Origin: Bacillus sp. PK3_68
GTDB lineage: Bacteria > Bacillota > Bacilli > Bacillales > Domibacillaceae
NCBI RefSeq assembly: GCF_003600835.1
Contig: NZ_NQYC01000001.1
Span: 620,001 to 684,000 of the forward strand
Length of the DNA: 64,000 nt
Direction: 5' to 3'
Within the stretch, counting starts at the first letter, position 1, and each line of letters begins with the position of its first letter. Under the pieces are notes generated by a model, which had not been told where the DNA came from, searched no databases, and saw only the letters and a list, made by a program, of their open reading frames with translations. The position numbers and the translations under genes were made by a program. Below are positions 26,392-35,692 of the stretch, in pieces.

Positions 26392-27003
26392 ATGGGCTTT
26401 AAACTCTCTACACCTAGTTATCAGATTATTTTTAATGGCTCTGCTATCAATATTATTGATTTAGACACTAATGAAATGACTGCCAAATTTAAGGACTTGA
26501 AATTTGCATACCGTGGTATGCTCAATCCAAACAAAAATACTTTTGTTGCAAAAAGTAATGACGGAGCGCTTGCAATTTACTCTTTAGACAGTATGACATT
26601 AATATCCAAATATAAAAAACGGGGTATACGCTCTCCGCAAGATGGAGACTTTTGCTTTGGCCCACAAGGTAGTTTTCTGAACCTAGAATATAACCCAAAA
26701 ACTTTGCTTAGTTCTGTTGTTGTTCATGATGATGTAACCCTTGAGGAAAAATGCAGATACTTTGAGACTGAACATTTTGTGCTAGATACTGTGGAATATG
26801 ATAACGAAAAAGAAATGTTTTATATTATCGGGTTTGAAAGGTTATGCTCTAATAATCCACGGGACTCTCAAAATGAATACTTTGAAATGTTTTTTGACGG
26901 TAGCCAAATTATCCAGAAAAATAAGATTACATTCAAAAGATATGGGTATCTATGTTATCTAAAACATACATTAAGATGGCATCTAGAATACGCACATCCA
27001 TAA
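26392..27003 (+). CDS. Hypothetical beta-rich (WD40/quinoprotein-like) protein
   Basis: 203 residues from ATG 26392, 10 bases after AAAGGAG; the longer frame from 26227 runs through the repeat and is not supported. Repeating strands such as AINIIDLDTNEMTAKFKDLK, ALAIYSLDSMTLISKYKKRG and VVVHDDVTLEEKCRYFETEH suggest a propeller-like fold. It is soluble and unrecognised. Its 3' end meets a hairpin. Confidence 0.5.
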   Translation: MGFKLSTPSYQIIFNGSAINIIDLDTNEMTAKFKDLKFAYRGMLNPNKNTFVAKSNDGALAIYSLDSMTLISKYKKRGIRSPQDGDFCFGPQGSFLNLEYNPKTLLSSVVVHDDVTLEEKCRYFETEHFVLDTVEYDNEKEMFYIIGFERLCSNNPRDSQNEYFEMFFDGSQIIQKNKITFKRYGYLCYLKHTLRWHLEYAHP

Positions 27004-27013
27004 AAATAAAATT

Positions 27014-27048
27014 TCTAGCGGGAAAGCCCCCGTGTGGCTTTCCTGCCC
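27014..27048 (+). terminator. Terminator hairpin
   Basis: GCGGGAAAGCC/GGCTTTCCTGC. Confidence 0.65.
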
Positions 27049-27152
27049 TTTCCCTACTCCTGCTGGCCAGATACAATACAAATTTTATTCATTATTTCTC
27101 CCAATTTTTATATGTACAGATGTAATTCAATGTAAAAACCTTGAAGTCCCTA

Positions 27153-27179
27153 TTCAACTAAACTGCCCCGTTAGTTGAA
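27153..27179. repeat. Boundary hairpin with perfect 9-bp arms
   Basis: TTCAACTAA at 27153-27161 and TTAGTTGAA at 27171-27179 around ACTGCCCCG. It is the same type as the ends of the dispersed repeat and lies 22 bases from the stop of the next - strand gene. Confidence 0.7.
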
Positions 27180-27200
27180 CAAGGAATCTCTTTAAATCAA

Positions 27201-27659
27201 TCATTCCAGCAGCGTTTTTAAAGCTTCCTCAATATCTATTTCTAGGTCACTTTTTGATAAATCATATAGTGTACCTGAACCTTCAAAGTAACCACTAAAG
27301 TAGTACCATAATTGAATCGTATGTGCATAAAAATCATCATCAAATTTTGGGCCATCATAATCTATCGCTATTTGAGAACGATACTCTTTTTCTAGACATT
27401 TTTCGAAAGTTAAGTCCTTTATTTCATCTCCATCAATATCCCTGCAAATCCAAATTCTTAGATGATGTTTCCCTTGGATTTCGAATGCATTTCCATACTT
27501 TCTTTGGAGAACTTTACTACATTCTTCTCCTAATTTTTCTAATTCAATTATCTTTCTTTTTAACTCTTCGTTTATTACACTTTTTGGGATCAGAATGTAT
27601 TTGTCATCAAGTTTATTCTGTTCACTCTTCTTAAATAACCTTCTGAATTTATCGAACAT
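27201..27659 (-). CDS. Hypothetical soluble protein, possible immunity type
   Basis: 152 residues beginning MFDKFRRLFKKSEQNKLDDK. Contains HHLRIWICRDIDGDEIKDLT and FYAHTIQLWYYFSGYFEGSG. Start after GGGGGGA. Acidic C-terminal helix. Bracketed by boundary hairpins at 27153-27179 and 27709-27730, like a single-gene cassette. Not recognised. Confidence 0.5.
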   Translation of the reverse strand: MFDKFRRLFKKSEQNKLDDKYILIPKSVINEELKRKIIELEKLGEECSKVLQRKYGNAFEIQGKHHLRIWICRDIDGDEIKDLTFEKCLEKEYRSQIAIDYDGPKFDDDFYAHTIQLWYYFSGYFEGSGTLYDLSKSDLEIDIEEALKTLLE

Positions 27660-27708
27660 ATCCCCCCCTATCTAGAGAAACCATTATTTAAGTATTCGAT
27701 TTCTTCTC

Positions 27709-27850
27709 AAACTAACGGGCCCGTTAGTTTAAGAAGAAAATCATAAAAAATAGGACTTTCAATCATACTTAGTTATGATTTTCCAACGATTATAAGATAA
27801 CACACTGATCATCCTCCTCACTTTTGATTTATTAATTTTTAGGATAATAC
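27709..27850 (+). repeat. Dispersed repeat copy 9: left module only, starting with a perfect palindrome
   Basis: 27709-27730 is a perfect 22-bp palindrome (arms AAACTAACGGG/CCCGTTAGTTT), followed by the left module to CACACTGATCATCCTCC. It is then joined to repeat R2 (GATTTATTAATTTTTAGGAT, hairpin CATGCTACGGCATGC) instead of the gene 3' end. Confidence 0.8.
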
Positions 27851-27956
27851 AGGAAATTACTTCTTACCCTTTACATGCTACGGCATGCTTTTTTATTTTT
27901 TTGCATTGCAGTGCTATTTTCACAGATTACATCATTACTAACACTTGATATTACTT

Positions 27957-27996
27957 TTTATTAACTGGTAAACTATAATTATTAACCGGTTAATAA
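27957..27996. promoter_or_regulatory. Candidate MarR operators over the promoter
   Basis: 27979-27996 is a perfect 18-bp palindrome (TTATTAACC/GGTTAATAA). A related half-copy TTATTAACTGGTAA lies at 27958-27971. TATAAT at 27974-27979 overlaps both, which suggests autorepression of the MarR-MFS operon. Confidence 0.6.
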
Positions 27997-28019
27997 AATT
28001 AAAAAACAGGTGATATACG

Positions 28020-28508
28020 ATGAATCATATGGATAAAAAAACGGAAGTATTAAATGCTTTGCAGCAGTTAATTAAAGAGAGAGAAGCTGTTCAAAAAAGA
28101 AGGAGTTTCAATAAAAAAGAGACAGAAGACTCTATGATGATGGATTGGACACTTACTCAATTACACATCGTTTCCACCATCAAGGAACAAGGATCTGCGA
28201 ATAACACATCACTTGCCGAAACGTTGCATGTGTCCAAGCCAGCTATCACGAAGGCTATTCGAAAAATGTTAGAGAAACACGTAATTGTTAAAACCAGACA
28301 AGAAGATAATCAAAAGGAAGTTCACTACCGCCTTACTGAGTTTGGAGAACAACTTGCTTCTATTCATGCAAGGCTGCATGAGCAGGCAAAAAGTCGATAT
28401 TTGAGTTTGCTGGACGGCTTTAACACAGACGAGTTGGATACCATTATCGCATTTTTAAAAATGATAACCGACAACCTCAAACATAATGACATATCATTTG
28501 GAGAGTAA
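28020..28508 (+). CDS. MarR-family transcription regulator
   Basis: 162 residues. The winged helix-turn-helix is at about 40-105: LTQLHIVSTIKEQGSANNTS, LAETLHVSKPAITKAIRKM, then the wing TRQEDNQKEVHYRLTEFG. MarR proteins repress drug-efflux genes until a ligand releases them. AGGTGAT is 6 bases before ATG. It is followed after 3 bases by an MFS pump, so it almost surely controls that pump and itself through the palindromes just upstream. Confidence 0.9.
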   Translation: MNHMDKKTEVLNALQQLIKEREAVQKRRSFNKKETEDSMMMDWTLTQLHIVSTIKEQGSANNTSLAETLHVSKPAITKAIRKMLEKHVIVKTRQEDNQKEVHYRLTEFGEQLASIHARLHEQAKSRYLSLLDGFNTDELDTIIAFLKMITDNLKHNDISFGE

Positions 28509-28511
28509 CAC

Positions 28512-29699
28512 ATGGCAAAAGATATGGCGCAGGGAAAATTGTTTGTCTTATATGTCTTGAGTATTAGCGCATTTTTTGCTTCTTTAAGCCAGAACATCTA
28601 TACACCGATTATTCCCATCATCCGAGATTCCTTTCATGTGCCCATCAGCTGGGTGAATTTCACAGTCAGCAGCTTTATCTTTATTATTGTGGTGATACAA
28701 ATCCTCCTAGGAACAGTGGTTGATCACAAAGATAAAAAAAGATTGTTATTGGTCAGCCTTGTGTTGATAGGTGTCTCAGCCGCCATTTGCGCTTATACGG
28801 ACAGTTTTGTGTTATTTCTGTTGTTCCGGATGATTCAGGCTGTCGGGGCTGGCATCATCCCTTTGGTTGTCATCAGTATTGTGGCACAACAGTTTGAAGG
28901 TGAGGCAAGGGGCAGTGCTATGGGAACCTATCAAGTCCTGCTTATCCTTGCCCCTGCCGTGTCGCCTGTCCTCGGAGGGGTTATTGGAGAGTATTTTGGC
29001 TATGAGGGTGCCTTCCTTTGCCTTTTGATGATCGCAGTTGTGCTGCTTATTTTCATTGCTTATCTCCTGCCAGACGAGAGACAGACTAAAACGATTAAAA
29101 ACCAGCGTAAAGGATTCATAGGGGCGTATAAAGCAGTTTTTTCTCATCACAATGGCGTCAGTATCATCATGGTTAGCTTTATAGTATTTTTCACTTATTT
29201 TGCGATTCTCGTTTATCTGCCCGTCCTGCTCCATGATCATTATCAGCTAACTTTACAGCTCATTGGGTTGTTATATTTACCACTCCCTGTCAGCATGATT
29301 ATGGGGAGCATCATGTTCAAAAAGTTACAGGAAAATATATCGTTAAACAGATTATTGATACCCCTTTTGATCACCATGCCCTTGTTAATCATACTGTTTG
29401 GTGTATTTCATACACAATCACTTATTGGATTAAGTATGATTTTATTTGGATATGGAGTCGCAGTGGGATTTTCTGCACCTCTTTTTTCAACGCTTGTTGG
29501 TAACGAATACATTGAGCATAGAGGAACAGCTTTAGGATTATTTAATTTTGTGCGTTATTCAGGGATGGCACTTGGAGGAATGGCTCCAGCCTTATATCAT
29601 ATCCTGCCCGGACCTGTTTTATTTGTACTGCTTGGTATTTTGCTGCTTTTAGTTTCCGTATTGCCGCGCAAAAACTTTCAAGGCAGGAATGTTTCTTAA
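28512..29699 (+). CDS. MFS multidrug efflux protein (DHA1 type)
   Basis: 395 residues with about 12 membrane segments. Between segments 2 and 3: GTVVDHKDKKR, a variant of motif A. Segment 5 has LAPAVSPVLGGVIGEYFG, motif C of drug/H+ antiporters. It probably exports small toxic molecules. Base composition is richer in GC than its neighbours, suggesting recent arrival. GGAG overlaps the end of the MarR gene, so the two are coupled. Confidence 0.9.
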   Translation: MAKDMAQGKLFVLYVLSISAFFASLSQNIYTPIIPIIRDSFHVPISWVNFTVSSFIFIIVVIQILLGTVVDHKDKKRLLLVSLVLIGVSAAICAYTDSFVLFLLFRMIQAVGAGIIPLVVISIVAQQFEGEARGSAMGTYQVLLILAPAVSPVLGGVIGEYFGYEGAFLCLLMIAVVLLIFIAYLLPDERQTKTIKNQRKGFIGAYKAVFSHHNGVSIIMVSFIVFFTYFAILVYLPVLLHDHYQLTLQLIGLLYLPLPVSMIMGSIMFKKLQENISLNRLLIPLLITMPLLIILFGVFHTQSLIGLSMILFGYGVAVGFSAPLFSTLVGNEYIEHRGTALGLFNFVRYSGMALGGMAPALYHILPGPVLFVLLGILLLLVSVLPRKNFQGRNVS

Positions 29700-29807
29700 A
29701 ATAAATAGGCAACGGGTATGGGGAGGAGTCTAATATCCAGTGTATGTTGGTTTTTACTTCACAACCTGGCCATCTTGTAGAATACAAGGTATAAACAACG
29801 CTTTTCA

Positions 29808-30226
29808 ACTAATCTGTCCATTAGCTCAGGAAGAAAGCCATAGAAATAGGACTTTCAATCGTACTTGGTTATGATTTATTAACGAGTATAAGATAACACA
29901 TTAATCACCCTCCCCACTTTTACCTTTTGGCAGAACACAAAATATACGTACAGGGGCGTTGGTGATGTGAATAGTCATGAGGTTAAAGCGAATGAGGAAC
30001 AGATGGATAAAGCTTTAGCGAAGATGTATTGAATAATTGAATAAATGAAAACTCCCACTGAAGAAACATGCAGTGGGAGTTTTGCTTTGTTTGCCTAATA
30101 TCAATGGATGTTCATCCTAGTGAGAGTAGACCTTTGTTTTCAATGATACAGTTGCTGAAACAATGATAGTAATAAAAGCTTTTCATTTAGAAATTCTAAG
30201 TTTTCTTTTCATTAACATAATTCCCG
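29808..30226 (+). repeat. Dispersed repeat copy 10: complete, variant-B right module
   Basis: Left hairpin (CAACTAATCTGTCCATTAGC), left module, 3' gene end (VNSHEVKANEEQMDKALAKMY-coding), terminator CTCCCACTG/CAGTGGGAG, then ATGATACAGTTGCTGAAAC and AAAGCTTTTCATTTAGAAA. The EamA gene starts its 3' end directly after it. Confidence 0.86.
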
Positions 30227-31126
30227 TTATATAGAGTGGCTTTCAGGTTTAAAATAGCTGGAGTTTTTCCAATTAAAAAAACAAATCCCTAAAAAGATAA
30301 GTGTTGTTCCTAAAATCTGAACTATATCCATGTGTTCCTTTAACAATAAAAACGCAAATAATACTGTCAACGGTAATTCAAGAATGCTAATAATAGAAGA
30401 ACGTGCTGCTCCGATATATTTTACCGAAGCAAACAAAAAAAGGTTGGCCAAAACAGAAGTTGTTATAGCAAAAAACAGAGACCACATAATCAAAGGTAAA
30501 GTCATTTTATCAGTAAATAGATATACAGGAGGCATCAAAACCAAAAGACATATTGTACAAAAAAAGGTTGTGTATCCTGTTACAATCACTGGTTCAAACG
30601 TATTAAGTTTTTTGTTGGTCCAGTACAGCATCCATCCAAAAGCAATACTTGCCGTTAAGCTAAGTGCTACTCCTTTAAGAGACAATGAATAAAACTCTCC
30701 CTGAAACACCTTCATGACTAATGTTTCGCCCAAAAAGATAATCAAAAGACCCCAAAGTTGCAAAAGCGATATTTTTTGTTTGTCAAATACGTATTCTAAA
30801 ACAATAATTATTGCTGGGTACATAAAAACAATTGTCATAACTAGCGAGACACTCATATAGTTAATCGCATAAAATAGAGCAATTGTTGTTCCAGCTTTAC
30901 CAATTGCACCAGTTAGAATGAAATCGATGAGGTTAGAACGTGTAAGTTTAGGTAACTTTTGGCCAGTTGCTTTTATATAAATAAAAATCAATATGGCTGC
31001 AATTAAGCTTTGATTAAGAATAAGGCTGTTAGGTGTTAGATTGTCCTTGTAAGCTAGAACAAGAAATACAGTAGGAAGAGCGAAAAAAATCGTTGATAAA
31101 AAAGAATACATATATCCTTTGAGCAT
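30227..31126 (-). CDS. EamA/DMT-type transporter
   Basis: 299 residues from the ATG at 31126 (GGGGG 7 bases upstream). Ten membrane segments in two EamA halves; the first begins FLSTIFFALPTVFLVLAYK, the second SLTASIAFGWMLYWTNK. Exports or imports small metabolites, substrate unknown. Neighbour: a broken GNAT gene upstream. Its stop codon lies within a few bases of repeat copy 10. Confidence 0.88.
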   Translation of the reverse strand: MLKGYMYSFLSTIFFALPTVFLVLAYKDNLTPNSLILNQSLIAAILIFIYIKATGQKLPKLTRSNLIDFILTGAIGKAGTTIALFYAINYMSVSLVMTIVFMYPAIIIVLEYVFDKQKISLLQLWGLLIIFLGETLVMKVFQGEFYSLSLKGVALSLTASIAFGWMLYWTNKKLNTFEPVIVTGYTTFFCTICLLVLMPPVYLFTDKMTLPLIMWSLFFAITTSVLANLFLFASVKYIGAARSSIISILELPLTVLFAFLLLKEHMDIVQILGTTLIFLGICFFNWKNSSYFKPESHSI

Positions 31127-31184
31127 CACATACCCCCAATCTCAATGATAGGATTCATCGGAGAAACCTCTTTTAATTCTTTCA

Positions 31185-31654
31185 CTATTTAATTTCGTAA
31201 TTTAACCAAACGGCTTTTTTCGCTCCCATTTTATCGTATAATGCTTGAGCCACTACATTATCATGTGCAGTTTCCCAAGCCATATGGGAATAATCATTTT
31301 CTCTCATGTGAGAGAGACAAGTTTCAAATAGCCTCTCACCGACCTTTTGGCCTCTTATAGTAGGCGAGACAAATAAATCATATAAAAAAGCCATTCTTTT
31401 TGCCTCTAGTGTATTAAACATAAAATACAGTGTAGCAAACCCAACCAATTGATTTGTCTCGGTCTCTGCAACAAACTGAATACCTTCCGAAGGATTATCA
31501 AGCAAATGGTTGACTAATTTTTTAGTGAATCCTCACTTGGACGAGGACATTGATAAAAATCTACAATGTATTCATACATAAGAGGCAATAGCTGTGTCAC
31601 ATCTTTCTTCTCTAACTTTCTGATTTGAATTGTCTTTAAGTTCGCTGTACTCAT
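31185..31654 (-). pseudogene. GNAT acetyltransferase, one-base frameshift
   Basis: It starts at 31654 after GGGAG with MSTANLKTIQIRKLEKKDVT, QLLPLMYEYIVDFYQ. The frame breaks in the six-T run 31518-31523 (- strand AAAAAA). The next frame continues VNHLLDNPSEGIQFVAETE, FVSPTIRGQKVGERLFETCL (acetyl-CoA motif) and ALYDKMGAKKAVWLNYEIK. Spliced it is a normal GNAT of about 156 residues. Either decayed or a sequencing error. Confidence 0.8.
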
Positions 31655-32160
31655 AAAAACTCCCACCTTTATTTTATATTTTAGACATTTTATACTTGCA
31701 AGTTTTATGCCTAATTAACTGAATTATCGGAAAAGCCAATATTCAACTCGAAAATAAACCAGGATCGTCAACAAACATAAACATTTTGAGCGCATTAAGA
31801 ATTAGACTTATTTATTCTTTTAAAGCTCATTTTTTACATTTTTTATTTAAAAAGGAATAATTTATTCAATTTTTAATAAGAAGCTGACAACAAAAAGAGA
31901 AAAATAAATTTACTAGACAAACAAAAGAGCTCCCCAAATCAGGGAAGCCCTTTTATCTAACATAAAATTCGATACAGGAAATTCAACAAGAAGTTTGTTC
32001 TTTTTCTCGATTTATTTCAAGTAAGGTTTTTATCTTTCTTTTCCCAGTGATCCTACAGTGAGTATAAAATAGCCACACAAATTGAAAACATTATAAGCAT
32101 AAAATAAAGTATTTAAATTAAATCTCTGTCAAACTTTATTGATGATAACTGAATACTATC
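31655..32160. other. Intergenic stretch, no gene seen
   Basis: Contains one hairpin with T-rich tail at about 31922-31956 (AAAAGAGCTCCCC/GGGAAGCCCTTTT). Otherwise AT-rich, without a supported ORF. Confidence 0.5.
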
Positions 32161-32198
32161 TAAGGGAAACCCTTTTGTATATGGGTTTCCCTTAATTA
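32160..32198 (-). terminator. Strong hairpin after the next - strand gene
   Basis: AAGGGAAACCC/GGGTTTCCCTT. Confidence 0.85.
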
Positions 32199-32205
32199 TG
32201 AGGGC

Positions 32206-32493
32206 TTATCTTTTTTTAAATTCCACAATCCAATAGTTGATGAATGTGATTATTGGGATAAAAAGCACTAACACTACTATACCTAAACTGCCAAATAATC
32301 CATCTGTCTGTTTATGGAATGTTTGAACATCTATTTTATAGAGAGCAATTGTTGCTATTGATAAAATAACTGAATTAACTATAAAGGCAACTAACAATCC
32401 CAACCATTTGCTCTCCTTTCTCTTTAACCACCATAAGGAACTTATCATAGAAGCAAATAGAGAAATTATGATAATAAAAAACACTATATTCAT
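32206..32493 (-). CDS. Small membrane protein, three segments
   Basis: 95 residues from ATG 32493, after GGGAGGG; the longer frame lacks a site. Hydrophobic segments at about 1-20, 31-50 and 70-90, with KRKESKWLG between the first two. Not recognised. Confidence 0.6.
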   Translation of the reverse strand: MNIVFFIIIISLFASMISSLWWLKRKESKWLGLLVAFIVNSVILSIATIALYKIDVQTFHKQTDGLFGSLGIVVLVLFIPIITFINYWIVEFKKR

Positions 32494-32798
32494 AAACCAA
32501 CCCTCCCTATGTCCTGTACTTTCGTTACTGCGACTACCTATAAACAAAAACCAATCAAGGTAATTGTCAAGGCATTTTGTTGAAGAACCTTTGAAACGGT
32601 CTATCCATTGTTTTATGCAGAAATGGAGACCGTTGGCGTTTTAAATATGGTATAAACCTTTGATAACGTACTTACCATCATTTGATTTGATTCAATTAGA
32701 TAATGTTCTAATCCTTTTTCTTTTGCATATGTTTTATAAGCTCTTCAAGCGTCTGTTACAGTACATTGCCAGTATTTTATTATTAGTACAAGCAAAAC

Positions 32799-32842
32799 AG
32801 CACAGGTTCTGCCCAAGAACTGAACCTGTGCTGTTTATTACA
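32799..32842. terminator. Long bidirectional terminator
   Basis: AACAGCACAGGTTC/GAACCTGTGCTGTT. Confidence 0.85.
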
Positions 32843-32861
32843 TATGAACCTCTCTAAATGG

Positions 32862-33140
32862 TTACTCTACCATTTTTGCATTCACATATACTACTAGTCC
32901 TAGGATTACAAGCACGCAAAAAGTAACTAAATATCCTGGAGGTTTAACACCTACCAATCCGCCAAGAATCATTATACATCCAAGAATAACCTCAGTTCTC
33001 CCAACAATCTTTGCAAGTTTTGTTTTATCTTTTACGCGTTTTTCATTAAATCCTGATAATAACCACGTCATTTTTTTGACTCCAACCAAATAACCTAACA
33101 CTAAAAAAATAATACCAATCACAATTAAATTAATATCCAC
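32862..33140 (-). CDS. DUF3784-like membrane protein
   Basis: 92 residues with three membrane segments. VLGYLVGVKKMTWLLSGFNE then KRVKDKTKLAKIVGRT is the DUF3784 pattern. Third gene of a - strand set (XRE regulator, membrane protein, this). Function unknown; such small membrane proteins often travel with XRE regulators of the YgzD type. Confidence 0.72.
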   Translation of the reverse strand: MDINLIVIGIIFLVLGYLVGVKKMTWLLSGFNEKRVKDKTKLAKIVGRTEVILGCIMILGGLVGVKPPGYLVTFCVLVILGLVVYVNAKMVE

Positions 33141-33154
33141 TTCTCAATCCCCCT

Positions 33155-33517
33155 TTAAAATTTCTTTACAATTAACGGTACAATATAGAAAGGCACGTAA
33201 AGCGTTAATAAGAGATACAATAGCAGCATTTCGTTATTCAAATTGATTGTTAGTAATCGCCTAGCATCCAACACTAATAATAAAACCAAGAACGCATTTA
33301 ATAGATACACACTTCTTAAAGACCATTTTGATATATTAGCATTTACTCGATCATCAAATTCGATTTCATCTGCTTTCATTTTAGTCCGAATATATTTAGC
33401 TAAAACAACAAGGAGCGCACATATTATTAGCAGCATCCATTTTAATATGGAATCTTCTAAAGCATATAAAACAAGTAACAAACTAATAATTGGTATGTAT
33501 GTGAAGATTGTTTTCAT
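33155..33517 (-). CDS. Membrane protein, four segments
   Basis: 120 residues from ATG 33517, three bases after the stop of the XRE gene and with GGAG just upstream. Segments at about 5-22, 27-44, 72-90 and 95-115. Between them IRTKMKADEIEFDDRV. Resembles membrane partners of small XRE regulators; not identified further. Translation is coupled to the regulator. Confidence 0.65.
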   Translation of the reverse strand: MKTIFTYIPIISLLLVLYALEDSILKWMLLIICALLVVLAKYIRTKMKADEIEFDDRVNANISKWSLRSVYLLNAFLVLLLVLDARRLLTINLNNEMLLLYLLLTLYVPFYIVPLIVKKF

Positions 33518-33522
33518 CCTTA

Positions 33523-33735
33523 CTACTCCTCCATCCAAAATAGTTGGTCTACTGATACTTCTAAAGCATTTGCGATTAATAAACAAACTTTAATTGTTGG
33601 ATTATACTTTTGTGCTTCAATTAAATTCATCGTTTGTCTTGTTACACCTACAATTTTTGCTAAATCACTTTGTGTTAAGTTTCCTTTTTCAATTCGCTTC
33701 AGCTTCACAGAATTTTTCACTTCAATATCTTTCAA
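33523..33735 (-). CDS. XRE-family regulator (YgzD/YozG type)
   Basis: 70 residues, a single helix-turn-helix domain: LTQSDLAKIVGVTRQTMNLI, EAQKYNPTIKVCLLIANALE, VSVDQLFWMEE. TTG start 7 bases after GGTGG; a GTG five codons inside is possible. It probably represses its own operon with the two membrane genes downstream. The upstream region has a TCATATATATGA palindrome at about 33815-33832 that could be its operator. Confidence 0.85.
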   Translation of the reverse strand: MKDIEVKNSVKLKRIEKGNLTQSDLAKIVGVTRQTMNLIEAQKYNPTIKVCLLIANALEVSVDQLFWMEE

Positions 33736-34018
33736 AAATAAACCACCTTTCTGAAGGCAATTCAGTAATTCGGCTTAAATGTCTCCAAACACATTGTAAC
33801 ATATAATTTAACTATGTCATATATATATGACATTCAATTATAAAAATAAGCCCAAAACAATACTTCAAATAGTGATGTTTTTATAAAAAGTTACAGAAAA
33901 AGAATAAAAAATTCATTAACGTAAAACGATCATACTTAAACTAACGAGACAGGACTGTGCAACTAATGTTACAATTTATGATATATATTTCGATAGATAA
34001 AAATAGGGCAGGTCGAAT

Positions 34019-34483
34019 ATGAATAGATTTCTGAAATTATTTATAGGGCTGTATTTAGTTTTTGCATTAACAGGGTGTTTTGGTGAAGATTATGATGTGG
34101 GAGTGCCAACTGCTCATTTAAATTTGGATATTGCATCTGTACAATTAACAGAAGCAAATATTAGCTGGGTTACAGCAAGTGAAGATGTACAACAAAAGAT
34201 AGAGGATACTGAAAAATTTGCATCATCACTGGATGAAATAAAGGTTTTTTCAAATCAGAAAGCCTCTTTAGATTTTAAAGAAAACGAAGAAAATGGGGGA
34301 GATATTTGGACAGATCCCAAAATAACAGTTTTCCTATTAAAAGATGACCAACGAATCGAACTCCCATTGGGTGATTCAGGAGAATTTCAATTCCCAACTA
34401 ATAAAGGTAATTACGTTCTGGAAGTGACATTTATAAATTCGGCAGGGAGTGCTCAGTATTTAGGAAATGTTCTAATTCAGTGA
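34019..34483 (+). CDS. Lipoprotein of unknown function
   Basis: 154 residues. Signal peptide with lipobox FALTGC (Cys at about 21), then an acidic domain, with DPKITVFLLKDDQRIELPLG and a C-terminal NYVLEVTFIN strand. The GGCAGG site is 8 bases before ATG. Anchored outside the cytoplasmic membrane. Not recognised. Confidence 0.65.
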   Translation: MNRFLKLFIGLYLVFALTGCFGEDYDVGVPTAHLNLDIASVQLTEANISWVTASEDVQQKIEDTEKFASSLDEIKVFSNQKASLDFKENEENGGDIWTDPKITVFLLKDDQRIELPLGDSGEFQFPTNKGNYVLEVTFINSAGSAQYLGNVLIQ

Positions 34484-34542
34484 TTAAAACACGCCTGTTG
34501 TTGGAGTAGCAAACGCTTTAGTTCAACAAGGTAAATAAAAAA

Positions 34543-34572
34543 GCCCCTATCCATTAAGGATAGGGGCTTTCG
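34543..34572. terminator. Terminator shared with SPOR relic
   Basis: AAGCCCCTATCC/GGATAGGGGCTTT. Confidence 0.85.
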
Positions 34573-34579
34573 TCTGTTA

Positions 34580-34857
34580 TTATTCTTGCCTGATTTGCGG
34601 ATTGAACTCAAAACTCTCGGCTGATATTCTGTTGAGCTATCGTAGCTGATCCCAGCGTGTTAGACACGCCTATCCAAATTGTTTTCTCCTTAGCAAATGG
34701 TTGATATCCCAACTTAGCGCCGACTAGTTTGGCTTGCTTCTCCGCTTCTGTGTTCTTTTTAAAAACACCAGTATAGATGCGATACTTTTCCTTTATAACA
34801 GCAGCTATCTTTGTCTCTTCCTTATTCAAAAACCATGATGGCCGTTTGTTCCCTGAT
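34580..34857 (-). pseudogene. SPOR-domain gene relic
   Basis: Strongly similar to 14025-14342: GNKRPSWFLNKEETKIAAV, KYRIYTGVFKKNTEAEKQAK, LGYQPFAKEKTI, SATIAQQNISREF. A one-base insertion near the end (TTTTGAGTTC) shifts it before FNPQIRQE, and the first 14 codons are lost where it meets repeat copy 11. Confidence 0.85.
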
Positions 34858-35104
34858 CACCTTCCTCACTTTGGATTTCTGATAAAACAAAAAAATATAT
34901 GTATAGTGGCATTGATGATGTGAATAAGGCTTTAGTGAAGATGTATAGAATAAATGAAAACTCGCACTAAAGATACTTAAATTCAGTGCGAGTTTCGCTT
35001 TGTTTACCTGGTATCCCTTCTAGTGCAAACAGATGAAGTTTTTTTCAAATTACTCTTATGATTATTGATAGCTTTAGCAGGGTCAATTGCGCTAAAGCAC
35101 CCAT
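34855..35104 (+). repeat. Dispersed repeat copy 11: short, with recoded terminator
   Basis: Starts CTGATCACCTTCCTCACTTT inside the left module. The gene piece lacks the codons between VNKA and L. The terminator stem is CTCGCACT/AGTGCGAG, where other copies have CTCCCACT/AGTGGGAG: both sides have changed. Right end GCGCTAAAGCACCCATTTG. Confidence 0.85.
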
Positions 35105-35212
35105 TTGAAAAAAAGTTTGATCATTTTCTACCCTATGTTATTCAACAATCGCGCCCGTTTCAGAAACAAGCGGTTAACGGAGCTCTATTGAATGGGCACT
35201 TAAACACGTCCT

Positions 35213-35392
35213 CTACTTTTTAAAATTCTCATCTAACAAAGGTTTTCCTTCTTGATCAACCATAACAGTTAATCCACTTCCAGCACCCGTCTGATTCAAC
35301 ATGTATAGAACCCCGGTCTGATTATCACGAATAACCTTAAAAATCTCTAATTTCCCTTGGGTATAAATAATTTCAAAACGTTTGCTATCCAT
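35213..35392 (-). CDS. DUF6440-like small protein
   Basis: 59 residues from ATG 35392 after AAGGGGAG. MDSKRFEIIYTQGKLEIFKV, TGVLYMLNQTGAGSGLTVMV, DQEGKPLL matches DUF6440 proteins of Firmicutes. Function unknown; probably a compact beta fold in the cytoplasm. Confidence 0.65.
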   Translation of the reverse strand: MDSKRFEIIYTQGKLEIFKVIRDNQTGVLYMLNQTGAGSGLTVMVDQEGKPLLDENFKK

Positions 35393-35504
35393 TATCCCAC
35401 TCCCCTTAACCCAATAATTGTTAAAATGATTCATTAATTTTAGATAATCTCCTTAATTTTAGCATATGCACCATTCTCATCATAACTATTCCTCCAGAAT
35501 ATGG

Positions 35505-35692
35505 CCCTTTAATGGAGGAACATAAACAGAGTTTTACAACATCAATAATAAAAAGAAAAACCCTGTTTTATCATTGAATTTTGATTAAACTTTATTAAAA
35601 TTATCACTCTTTGTTTCAAAACTACAGCGCTCAGATGATTCCAAGTATTGTAGCAAGTCAATATATGGCTGCTCTTTTCTTTTTATAGTATT
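35505..35692. repeat. Intergenic repeat R3, copy 1
   Basis: Matches 49737-49925: CCCTTTAATGG, CATAAACAGAG, ACATCAATAATAAAAAG, CTCAGATGATTCCAAG, and ATATGGCTGCTCTTTTCTT. Confidence 0.75.

Noticed and set aside
28812-29240. 142-residue - strand ORF inside the MFS gene
   Set aside because: It is antisense to a well-supported transporter gene and has no ribosome site.
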